A stretch of DNA of 12,762 nucleotides from Mucilaginibacter sp. UBA4741 (GTDB taxonomy: Bacteria; Bacteroidota; Bacteroidia; Sphingobacteriales; Sphingobacteriaceae): assembly GCA_002403905.1 (NCBI GenBank), contig DHIR01000156.1, forward strand, positions 1 through 12,762, in the 5' to 3' direction. Both the position numbers and the translations under genes were made by a program. Shown here piece by piece: positions 6,925 through 12,762 of this stretch. Each line of letters starts with the position of its first letter. Position 1 is the first letter of the stretch. The notes under the pieces are model-generated. The model was not told the DNA's origin. It made no database searches and worked only from the letters and a program-made list of their open reading frames with translations.

Positions 6925-8983
6925 AAATAAGTATTTTTAAAATAAACAGCGCCAGCACTGCCGCCAGCATACTAAACAAGTAATATTGAATTTTGCCACC
7001 CTGGAAACTGCGCACAAAATTACCGGTTATTTGTACGATAAAGGTAAGCAAGCGCGATATTCCATCAATAATATTATAATCAAACCAAGCGGCTATTTTT
7101 GATATAGCGATGGTTAGGGTGGATAGACCGTTTATAAAACCATCAATAACCTTGCGGTCAAACCATGATAGTGCTTTGCTTAGGCCCATTATTGCGCCAA
7201 CAATTACTTTATTATAAAATTTATCAAAGTACCATTCGCGGTAAGACAGGTGGAACAAAAAGCCAGTTTGCGGGAATACCAATATTTTGCGTCCGGTATA
7301 AACGGCCCATGCCCAATAGATAATGAACAAGCTTAATATATTAACCCCTACCGGCACAATGGTATGGTAAATGTTTACCCGCGCTAAGTGGATAGAATCA
7401 AACCCGGCGAATACCCAGGCACGCTCGTATAAAACCGGGTTCCATGAAAATAGCGGGAACAAACAAGCTACTGCCAATAGCATTAATGGTACGCGGTATT
7501 GCCAGCCTCCATCGCTGATATGGTATTTTATATGCGGATGAAATTTTTCTAACCTAAAATCGCCAAAAAACACTTTTACTATTAGTCTTGTCACATAAAA
7601 AGCGGTCAACCAGGTTGTGACAATGGCGCCGATAGGTACTAATCTAAATAGCATACTTTTATTATCCGACCAATCAACCGCCTGTACCAATATGCCATCC
7701 TTGGATAAATAGCCTGATGTAAACGGCAAGCCAATCAACGCCAGGCCGGCCACAACTGCCACTAAAAATGTAAACGGTAATTTTTTGCGCAGACCGCCCA
7801 TGTATAAAATACTTTGAGGGTCTATGTCCAGGTCATTATCCTCTTTAATATGCTGCATTTGGTGGATAACAATACCCGCCACCAAAAACAACGCGCATTT
7901 AAAAAACGCGTGCGTTACCAAATGGAACAGTGACGATGCGTAAGCCCCCACCCCCATTGCCATCACCATAAAACCTAATTGCGATATGGTAGAATATGCC
8001 AAAATGCGTTTCAGATCGTTTTGTGTTAGCGCTATGGTAGCCGCCATAAAAGCGGTAAAGCAGCCGATGATAGCTAGTATATCTAACTCGTCGGTAGTAA
8101 ATATTGGGTAAACCCTGCCCAGTAAAAACACACCTGCCGCAACCATTGTTGCCGCGTGTATTAACGCCGATACCGAGGTTGGGCCTTCCATTGCATCAGG
8201 CAACCAGGTATGTAAGGGAAATTGTGCCGATTTTGCGGCAACACCTAAAAACACCCCCACACAAGCAACATATTGCCAAATAGCAGGCAGGCTACCCACA
8301 GGCGATACCCATAAACCATTGGTAACGGTTGATTGACTAATTACCCCCCCACTGCCAAAAAGCTGTACAATATCAAAAGTATGGTATTGCGCAAATAATA
8401 TCATAATGGCGATTAGCAAACCAACATCGCCAATGCGGTTCATTAAAAATGCTTTTTTGTTGGCCTGCACCGCTTTGTCGCGGGTGAACCAGAAACCTAT
8501 CAGCAGGTATGACGAAAAACCTACCAACTCCCAAAAAGCGTAAAGCAATATCATATTATCAACCACTACCAACGCCAGCATACTAAAACAAAACAGGCTC
8601 AGGTAAATGAAGTACCGATCATAATTATCATCGTGCTTCATGTAAGCGGTGGAATAGATGTGCACCGGTAATGCAATTACCGATACCAGCAGTAATAATA
8701 TAGACGATAGATTATTCAGTAAAATACCTGCATACAACTGCGTACCGCCGATGGTAAACCATAGCTGCTGCACATGTACCTGTTGGCCGTTCCATGTTTT
8801 TGAGAATATGACTATTGATAATATCGCACTGGCTAATATAGCCCCAGTGGATATCCACCCCGATATTTGATTACGTTTACCCGGCAAACAGCAATTTACT
8901 ATACATGCAAACAGGGGTAACAATACCGTTGCTATTGCAAAGTATACGGTTGACAGATCCTGGTATGGTATAGTTGTTTTCAA
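6923..8983 (-). CDS. nuoL: NADH-quinone oxidoreductase subunit L
   Basis: The distal antiporter-like proton pump of complex I; its long C-terminal horizontal helix braces the membrane arm. 686 residues, somewhat longer than the E. coli protein. Pump residues seen: Glu152 in FWELVGFSSYLLIG (TM5), Lys251 in AAKSAQFPLHTWLPDAMEGPT (TM7), Lys362 in HAFFKCALFLVAG, and Lys428-Asp429 in GYLSKDGIL (TM12). Near the C-terminus WFDRKVIDG (607-615) and WFDYNIIDG (633-641) form an internal repeat 26 residues apart, followed by a final hydrophobic helix. The start is a TTG at 8983: an in-frame TAA lies two codons upstream, and there is no in-frame ATG before residue 115, well past the first helices. A 97-nt repeat-filled gap separates it from nuoK. 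Confidence 0.96.
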   Translation of the reverse strand: MKTTIPYQDLSTVYFAIATVLLPLFACIVNCCLPGKRNQISGWISTGAILASAILSIVIFSKTWNGQQVHVQQLWFTIGGTQLYAGILLNNLSSILLLLVSVIALPVHIYSTAYMKHDDNYDRYFIYLSLFCFSMLALVVVDNMILLYAFWELVGFSSYLLIGFWFTRDKAVQANKKAFLMNRIGDVGLLIAIMILFAQYHTFDIVQLFGSGGVISQSTVTNGLWVSPVGSLPAIWQYVACVGVFLGVAAKSAQFPLHTWLPDAMEGPTSVSALIHAATMVAAGVFLLGRVYPIFTTDELDILAIIGCFTAFMAATIALTQNDLKRILAYSTISQLGFMVMAMGVGAYASSLFHLVTHAFFKCALFLVAGIVIHQMQHIKEDNDLDIDPQSILYMGGLRKKLPFTFLVAVVAGLALIGLPFTSGYLSKDGILVQAVDWSDNKSMLFRLVPIGAIVTTWLTAFYVTRLIVKVFFGDFRLEKFHPHIKYHISDGGWQYRVPLMLLAVACLFPLFSWNPVLYERAWVFAGFDSIHLARVNIYHTIVPVGVNILSLFIIYWAWAVYTGRKILVFPQTGFLFHLSYREWYFDKFYNKVIVGAIMGLSKALSWFDRKVIDGFINGLSTLTIAISKIAAWFDYNIIDGISRLLTFIVQITGNFVRSFQGGKIQYYLFSMLAAVLALFILKILI

Positions 8984-8985
8984 AT

Positions 8986-8999
8986 ATTAATATATTAAT
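8986..8999. repeat. 14-nt AT palindrome just before nuoL
   Basis: ATTAATATATTAAT is a perfect palindrome ending 2 nt before the nuoL TTG start and directly next to the double-hairpin element. It could be a target-site remnant, a site that keeps the initiation region unpaired, or chance in AT-rich sequence. Confidence 0.3.
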
Positions 9000-9000
9000 C

Positions 9001-9079
9001 AGCCCCCTCTAAATCTCCCCCGGTAGGGGAGACTTTAATTTAAAAAGTCCTCCCTACAGGGGAGGATTTAGGAGGGGCT
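9001..9079. repeat. 79-nt double-hairpin inverted repeat between nuoK and nuoL
   Basis: Two 36-nt arms (9001-9036 and 9044-9079) are inverted copies matching at 29 of 36 positions, with a 7-nt AT centre. Each arm also folds alone: CTCCCC pairs with GGGGAG in one, CCTCCC with GGGAGG in the other, over 5-nt loops. The arm differences inside these inner stems are compensatory. The element fills the whole space up to the base before the nuoK stop codon. It is in GC-rich contrast to its surroundings and resembles the interspersed CCCCTCC-type intergenic elements seen in Bacteroidota genomes (recollection, not checked). It lacks a T-run directly after a stem that would make a standard terminator. 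Confidence 0.85.
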
Positions 9080-9385
9080 TTAATCCTTCAAATTATTGAT
9101 CTTACGCGGATCAATGGTTTTATATTTTTTGTAAACGTTTAGTATAATCGCCAATGCTACTGCGGTAGTTGCTGCTGCCAAAACTATGGCAAACAGCGCG
9201 AATACCTGCCCGCCGTTGGCTATTTTATCAAACTTACCAAAAGCTACCAGGTTTAAAATGGCGGCGTTTAGCATCAGCTCTATCCCTATTAAAATTTGTA
9301 TGGCGTTATGTTTTGATACTATCATGTACAAGCCAATACAAAACAGGGCGGCGCTTACTATTAAAAAATCGGTTAAGGTTATCAT
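9080..9385 (-). CDS. nuoK: NADH-quinone oxidoreductase subunit K
   Basis: Small complex I membrane subunit (mitochondrial ND4L homologue) with three helices, part of the proton/E-channel between the quinone site and the pumps. Its 101 residues are the normal length. Glu36 in ILIGIELMLNA is the first conserved transmembrane carboxylate and is present. The second one (Glu72 of the E. coli protein, in LAAAEA) is absent: the aligned stretch here reads VLAAATTAVALAI, with Thr73 at that place, and the third helix has no acidic residue at all. GGQVFALF (58-65) is the block before that helix and fixes the alignment. The ATG at 9385 overlaps the nuoJ stop in an ATGA, so the two are translationally coupled. 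Confidence 0.95.
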   Translation of the reverse strand: MITLTDFLIVSAALFCIGLYMIVSKHNAIQILIGIELMLNAAILNLVAFGKFDKIANGGQVFALFAIVLAAATTAVALAIILNVYKKYKTIDPRKINNLKD

Positions 9386-9933
9386 ACTGTACCCTGCTCC
9401 TTTCTTGTCAAATGCGCTGCTCCCACAAGGGCCATCATTAATAAAATAGATATAGCCTCGAACGGCAATAAATACCGCGTCATTAAATTTATGCCGATAT
9501 TATCGGTCATCAAATCATTAGGTTTGATCTGCCTGTTAGCTCCTCTGACCATCTTTACCCAATATACATTATCTACATCAGATTTTAAGATCACATTAAC
9601 CATCACTACAAAAAACAGTGCGGCTAATAATAAGGCAGGCAATTTATTCAGGCTGATAAATTTGCTTTTTTGCTGCTGCAATACATTCAGTGTTTCTTTG
9701 CCCGATAGCATAAAGGCAAACAATATAAGCACCAACACACCGCCAACGTAGATCACTATTTGGGTTACCGCCACAAAATCGGCCAAAGCCAAAACATATA
9801 AACCTGCCAGGCCAAACAGCGTTATAAAAAACATAAATATAGACCGCACCAGGTTCTTGCTGCTCGCCACAAATAAGGCCGATGCTACAACAATAAACGC
9901 CATTACATAAAAAAGCACCTGGGCTAAACTCAT
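9382..9933 (-). CDS. nuoJ: NADH-quinone oxidoreductase subunit J
   Basis: Complex I membrane subunit (mitochondrial ND6 homologue), five helices, next to NuoK and NuoH; its third helix contains the pi-bulge that switches during turnover. The 183-residue protein carries the family block ADFVAVTQIVIYVGGVLVL (51-69), with Asp52, Tyr62 and the glycines at 64-65. A soluble stretch lies around 110-145, and the protein ends with a final helix (LLPFEAISILLMMALVGA) and a short charged tail. The ATG at 9933 overlaps the nuoI stop in an ATGA, and its own TGA overlaps the nuoK start in the same way. nuoI-J-K is therefore the tightest part of the cluster. Confidence 0.95.
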   Translation of the reverse strand: MSLAQVLFYVMAFIVVASALFVASSKNLVRSIFMFFITLFGLAGLYVLALADFVAVTQIVIYVGGVLVLILFAFMLSGKETLNVLQQQKSKFISLNKLPALLLAALFFVVMVNVILKSDVDNVYWVKMVRGANRQIKPNDLMTDNIGINLMTRYLLPFEAISILLMMALVGAAHLTRKEQGTV

Positions 9934-10517
9934 GCGTCGCCCTCCTTTTTATTCATGGCCGCCAATTTTGCCGCTTGTCTTTCGGCTAATTGATTCTCTA
10001 ATAATTGTCTTTTTTCAGCCGCTACTTCGGGTGCCATATCGACAAACTCATAGTTTAAGTTTTTCAGTTCAAAAACACTTTTATCATACTGGTTGGTCAT
10101 TACAATACACTCCGTAGGGCAAACTATGGTGCATAAACCGCAGTACATGCACTTGGCCATGTCGATGTCAAACTTGGCGGCATAGATCCGCTTGGTGGTA
10201 CCGTCCGATGTTTGGCCAATGGCCTCGGTAGCTTTTATAGAATCAATGGTAATACAATCAACCGGGCAAATTTTAGCACATAGATCGCATACGATGCAAT
10301 CATCCATCTCCACATCCAACTGGTAGCGGCCAACTTCGGGCACCGGCAGTTTTTGGTGCGGATACTGGATAGTATTGGTGCCCTCTAACTGTTTAAAGTA
10401 ATTATCATCGCTCACGGATATCACCTTCCTCTTGGCATTTGATGCAAAAAGATGCCTGAACGTAAGGGACATCCCTTTCATTGCAGTTGTAAATCCGTTT
10501 ATTGCTTTCTTATACAC
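9930..10517 (-). CDS. nuoI: NADH-quinone oxidoreductase subunit I, 2x[4Fe-4S]
   Basis: Peripheral, membrane-attached complex I subunit holding the two [4Fe-4S] clusters N6a and N6b that pass electrons to N2 near the quinone. The 195-residue protein has the two ferredoxin motifs: Cys74, Cys77, Cys80, Cys84 (CIVCDLCAKICP) and Cys123, Cys126, Cys129, Cys133 (CMYCGLCTIVCP). The N-terminal amphipathic block MKGMSLTFRHLF (13-24) is the usual membrane contact. The C-terminal tail is charged and Ala-rich. The start is a GTG at 10517: an in-frame TAA lies two codons upstream, and the GTG itself falls in a 9-nt tandem repeat. ATG codons at 10481 or 10472 are possible alternatives, but would trim residues usually present before the amphipathic helix. 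The stop overlaps nuoJ. Confidence 0.94.
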   Translation of the reverse strand: MYKKAINGFTTAMKGMSLTFRHLFASNAKRKVISVSDDNYFKQLEGTNTIQYPHQKLPVPEVGRYQLDVEMDDCIVCDLCAKICPVDCITIDSIKATEAIGQTSDGTTKRIYAAKFDIDMAKCMYCGLCTIVCPTECIVMTNQYDKSVFELKNLNYEFVDMAPEVAAEKRQLLENQLAERQAAKLAAMNKKEGDA

Positions 10518-10556
10518 TGATTACACTGATTTTATTCTCTTTTGATTTCACCGATT
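10514..10556. repeat. 9-nt tandem repeat AATCAGTGT at the nuoI start
   Basis: Read on the minus strand, AATCAGTGT occurs twice in exact tandem (10531-10514), and a third copy, AATCGGTGA (7 of 9), lies at 10556-10548 with AATCAAAAG between. The nuoI GTG start codon is inside the last unit. The rest of the 81-nt gap between nuoH and nuoI holds a second repeat-like stretch (10573-10594). Confidence 0.65.
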
Positions 10557-10572
10557 TATATTTACTAATCTT

Positions 10573-10594
10573 TAATCTTCAATAACTAATCTTT
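10573..10594 (-). repeat. 22-nt sequence repeated exactly near murI (copy 1)
   Basis: On the minus strand this begins AAAGATTAGTTATTGAAG and is identical over 22 nt to the plus strand at 12741-12762, so the two copies are inverted about 2.2 kb apart. This copy lies 4 nt after the nuoH stop codon. An AAAGATTAG motif then recurs directly after it (to about 10565), suggesting a simple repeat family. Confidence 0.8.
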
Positions 10595-10598
10595 ATTC

Positions 10599-11669
10599 TC
10601 ACATCAACCATAACCGCCACACGCCGGATATTAGCATACATAAAAATGCCAGCGGTGTTAATACCTTCCAGCATAAATTCATTAGCTGGTCAACACGTAA
10701 TCTTGGCAATGTCCATCGTATCCACATCTGTACAGCAATAAGGGCCATAGTTTTTGTGGCTATCCAAAATATCCCCCAGGCTACACCTGTTGTCCAGTTG
10801 GCCAAATGTACGGCACCAATATTTGGTAATGGTGTGTTCCATGCACCTAAAAATAATATTACCCCTACCATTGATACCAGGTACATCATGGCATACTCGG
10901 CCAAAAACACCAATGCAAATTGCAGCCCGGTAAACTCGGTATGGAAACCGGCAACTAATTCTGATTCTGCTTCGGGGATATCAAACGGCGCGCGGTTACT
11001 TTCGGCCAATGAAGCTATAAAGTAAATTACGAATGCGATGATCAAATGCGGTGCCCTAAAAATATTCCAGGCCAATATCCCGCCGTTGGCAGATACATCC
11101 CAAAAACCTAAAAATTTTGTTTTTTCTGCGGATAATATCCCTTGCTGCATCGATATATCCTGCAGGTTTAAAGTTTGCGCTATCATTACTACGGATATTA
11201 AGGCAAAGCCCGCAGGTATCTCATAAGATATGATCTGCGCCGCCGACCGCATGGCGCCCAGTATAGAATATTTATTGTTCGATCCCCAGCCGGCCATTAG
11301 TATGCCGAGAGTTTCGATAGATATGATGGCTAAAATGTAATACAGACCAATGTTAACATTAGCCGGTACTAAACCGGGTGCCCATGGCAAAGCCGCGAAG
11401 CCCAGGTAAACCGCAACAAATATGATGACCGGAGCCATCAGGAAAAGTACCTTATCGGCAGCAGCAGGGATTATGAGTTCTTTTTGGATGAGTTTCATTA
11501 TGTCTGCCAGCGTTTGCAGCATACCAAATTTACCTACCTCGGTTGGGCCAAGCCTGTCTTGTATAAAGGCAGAAAGTTTACGTTCGGCATATACACCAAA
11601 CAAAGTAAACAGGGCTACAAAAGCAAATAAGCCTATCGCAATTAAGAAATATGTAGTGTAAAAGTTCAA
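10599..11669 (-). CDS. nuoH: NADH-quinone oxidoreductase subunit H
   Basis: Complex I membrane subunit (ND1 homologue) that forms the quinone-binding chamber with NuoB/NuoD and the entry to the proton path. 356 residues with about eight helices, normal length. Blocks seen: [19 protein letters not shown] (28-46), [20 protein letters not shown] (126-145), IISYEIP (146-152), and the quinone-site loop [19 protein letters not shown] (221-239), whose Asp230, Glu233 and following acidic residues are the conserved ones, then GFHTEFTG. The start is a TTG at 11669, 18 nt after a -7 promoter box. The frame is open for another ~28 codons upstream, but contains no ATG, GTG or TTG. It is the first complex I gene here; the usual upstream partner nuoG is absent and murI lies there instead. 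Confidence 0.95.
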   Translation of the reverse strand: MNFYTTYFLIAIGLFAFVALFTLFGVYAERKLSAFIQDRLGPTEVGKFGMLQTLADIMKLIQKELIIPAAADKVLFLMAPVIIFVAVYLGFAALPWAPGLVPANVNIGLYYILAIISIETLGILMAGWGSNNKYSILGAMRSAAQIISYEIPAGFALISVVMIAQTLNLQDISMQQGILSAEKTKFLGFWDVSANGGILAWNIFRAPHLIIAFVIYFIASLAESNRAPFDIPEAESELVAGFHTEFTGLQFALVFLAEYAMMYLVSMVGVILFLGAWNTPLPNIGAVHLANWTTGVAWGIFWIATKTMALIAVQMWIRWTLPRLRVDQLMNLCWKVLTPLAFLCMLISGVWRLWLM

Positions 11670-11686
11670 CCGGTTTGCTTTAGGTG

Positions 11687-11694
11687 CAAACTTA
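11687..11694 (-). promoter_or_regulatory. Candidate nuoH-N promoter, -7 box TAAGTTTG
   Basis: TAAGTTTG on the minus strand is a full match to the Bacteroidota -7 consensus. It ends 18 nt before the nuoH TTG, almost the same spacing as at purF (17 nt). No good -33 TTG is seen. It would allow nuoH-N to be transcribed apart from murI and would support the TTG as the true start. Confidence 0.5.
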
Positions 11695-11822
11695 ATAAAT
11701 TTTGAATTGATTGGGTTAGATTGCTTGTATAAAGTTGACCAGTTTGGTAGAATTTAACAAGATCCCTACAAACCCACCCCTTTGGAAGGTAATTTGAACA
11801 GCGGATATTTGAAGTGATTGCA
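11695..11822. other. Non-coding stretch between murI and nuoH
   Basis: This is the nuoH-proximal part of the 226-nt gap, upstream of the promoter box. No gene is supported. It has mixed composition, with a CAAAGGGGTGGG tract (minus strand, about 11784-11773) that resembles the C-rich tracts of interspersed Bacteroidota elements, and no hairpin with a T-run, so no terminator for murI is visible. Confidence 0.5.
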
Positions 11823-11868
11823 CTGCACCACGGTGCAGGTGGCGCAGGTGGTGCAGTTGGTGGTGCAG
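11823..11868. repeat. GGTGCAGGT tandem repeat with a hairpin, downstream of murI
   Basis: On the plus strand, units GGTGCAGGT, GGCGCAGGT and GGTGCAGTT run in 9-nt steps from 11832 and end with GGTGGTGCAG. The first unit also pairs with CTGCACC at 11823-11829 to make a perfect 7-bp stem over a 2-nt centre. The tract has no supported coding frame on either strand: the frames are short and lack a start. There is no T-run, so it is not a standard terminator. Confidence 0.7.
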
Positions 11869-11895
11869 TAGTTCAACGCGACCTTTAGAGCAGGT

Positions 11896-12729
11896 TCAAA
11901 ACTCGGTAACCGATACAAATGATGAAGTTACCGGTGCCGAAAAAAACCGCGATGCATGATGATCAAATTCGGCGGTATCATCTGTGGTAGTATAGAATTT
12001 ACGTGTACCTTCTTTGCTTAGTTTTTGCTCTAGCTCCGGGTGGCGCTGCAAGTAATCAACCAGGCTTTTAGCAACAATATCGCCCTGCGCTATCACCTTT
12101 ACATTTGCCGATAGATGTTCTTTTATTTTATCCTGCAGTAATGGGTAATGCGTGCAGGCCAGCAGCAGTGTATCAATATTGGCAGATTGCGCCATGATCT
12201 GGTCAAGGTATTCTTTTATAAAATAATCTGATCCTGGTTTTTCGTATTCGCCGCTCTCAACCAATGGCACCCACAATGGGCACGCCTGCTGGTAAACTTT
12301 CAGGTCGGGGAAAAACTTTTGTATCTCTATCAGGTACGACTCAGACTGTACAGTACCTGTAGTACCCAATACGCCAATTTCTTTTGTGGTGGAGTAATTG
12401 CCGATAACCTCGGCAGTGGGCCGTATTACACCTAACACACGTTTGGATGGATCTAAGCCCTGCATATCTTTTTGCTGGATAGTGCGCAGCGCTTTTGCCG
12501 ATGCGGTGTTGCAAGCTAGTATAATCAGTGGGCAGCCCTGTTTAAACAGCCATTGCACACACTCCCAGGTATATTGATGGATGGTATTAAACGAACGGTT
12601 GCCATAAGGCGCGCGGCTATTATCTCCCAGATAAATATAATCATATCCCGGCAACTGCTCTGCAATTGAACGAAAGACGGTTAAGCCGCCTATCCCCGAA
12701 TCAAAAATACCTATTGGCGTGTTTGGCAT
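11896..12729 (-). CDS. murI: Glutamate racemase
   Basis: A cytoplasmic enzyme that converts L-glutamate to D-glutamate for peptidoglycan, without a cofactor, using two cysteines. The 277-residue protein is of normal length. The N-terminal motif GIFDSGIGGLTV (7-18) holds Asp10 and Ser11. YLGDNSRAPYG (33-43) is the substrate loop. LACNTASAKAL (71-81) holds catalytic Cys73. The second half has GVLGTTGTV (119-127), CPLWVPLVESGE (150-161), and LLACTHYPLL (189-198) with catalytic Cys192 and His194. It starts with ATG at 12729, next to a repeat copy that fills most of the 33 nt left before the window edge. It is the gene upstream of nuoH in the same direction, but 226 nt away and with no functional link to respiration, so its position probably reflects rearrangement. 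Confidence 0.97.
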   Translation of the reverse strand: MPNTPIGIFDSGIGGLTVFRSIAEQLPGYDYIYLGDNSRAPYGNRSFNTIHQYTWECVQWLFKQGCPLIILACNTASAKALRTIQQKDMQGLDPSKRVLGVIRPTAEVIGNYSTTKEIGVLGTTGTVQSESYLIEIQKFFPDLKVYQQACPLWVPLVESGEYEKPGSDYFIKEYLDQIMAQSANIDTLLLACTHYPLLQDKIKEHLSANVKVIAQGDIVAKSLVDYLQRHPELEQKLSKEGTRKFYTTTDDTAEFDHHASRFFSAPVTSSFVSVTEF

Positions 12730-12740
12730 GGTGTTGTGTT

Positions 12741-12762
12741 AAAGATTAGTTATTGAAGATTA
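12741..12762 (+). repeat. 22-nt sequence repeated exactly near nuoI (copy 2, at the window edge)
   Basis: Identical over 22 nt, in the opposite orientation, to 10573-10594. This copy is 11 nt upstream of the murI ATG. It runs to the last base of the window, so the match may be longer. Confidence 0.8.

Noticed and set aside
9001..9079. Double hairpin as a rho-independent terminator of nuoK
   Set aside because: The T-rich stretch lies in the centre between hairpins and only five T follow the first stem on the minus strand. Ending transcription here would cut off nuoL-M-N, for which no other promoter is evident.
11666..11872. A 68-codon open frame on the minus strand between murI and nuoH whose TGA overlaps the nuoH TTG
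   Set aside because: It has no ATG, GTG or TTG near its beginning, starts in the low-complexity Ala-Pro-Pro reading of the GGTGCAGGT tract, and its product matches nothing I recognise. The overlap with nuoH appears accidental.

Overview
The window looks like chromosomal DNA of a Bacteroidota bacterium, most likely of the Sphingobacteriaceae (Mucilaginibacter/Pedobacter type). This is inferred from three things: the protein sequences, Bacteroidota-type -7 promoter boxes (TAnnTTTG), and AT-rich or hairpin repeats between genes. All ten genes I can support read on the minus strand, so transcription runs from the high-coordinate end to the low end. No rRNA, tRNA, CRISPR array, insertion sequence or phage gene is visible.

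In transcription order the layout is: murI (glutamate racemase, 12729-11896); the membrane arm of respiratory complex I, nuoH-I-J-K-L-M-N (11669-3682); amt (ammonium transporter, 3573-2266), followed by a strong intrinsic terminator; a 79-residue protein of unknown function (2145-1906); and purF (amidophosphoribosyltransferase, from 1791 off the low-coordinate edge). The peripheral-arm genes nuoA-G are not next to nuoH. murI sits there instead, and a candidate promoter just before nuoH suggests nuoH-N is transcribed from its own start.

The seven Nuo proteins form most of the proton-pumping membrane domain. NuoL, NuoM and NuoN are the antiporter-like subunits and keep their TM5 glutamate and pump lysines. 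NuoH and NuoI form the quinone-site/Fe-S connection. NuoJ and NuoK fill the E-channel. NuoK lacks the second conserved transmembrane glutamate, with Thr in its place.

The most unusual material is between the genes. Genes in the nuo cluster either overlap or nearly touch (I/J, J/K, M/N) or are separated by a distinct repeat-like element. nuoL/nuoM has (GATNTGA)n arms in inverted orientation around a 63-nt core. nuoK/nuoL has a 79-nt element of two hairpins whose arms differ by compensatory changes. nuoH/nuoI has 9-nt AATCAGTGT repeats plus a 22-nt sequence that recurs, inverted, next to murI. murI/nuoH has GGTGCAGGT tandem repeats. Three of the four nuo genes that follow such spacers start with TTG or GTG. 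I see no new defence or metabolic system; the repeat families inside an essential operon and the NuoK substitution are what merit a second look.
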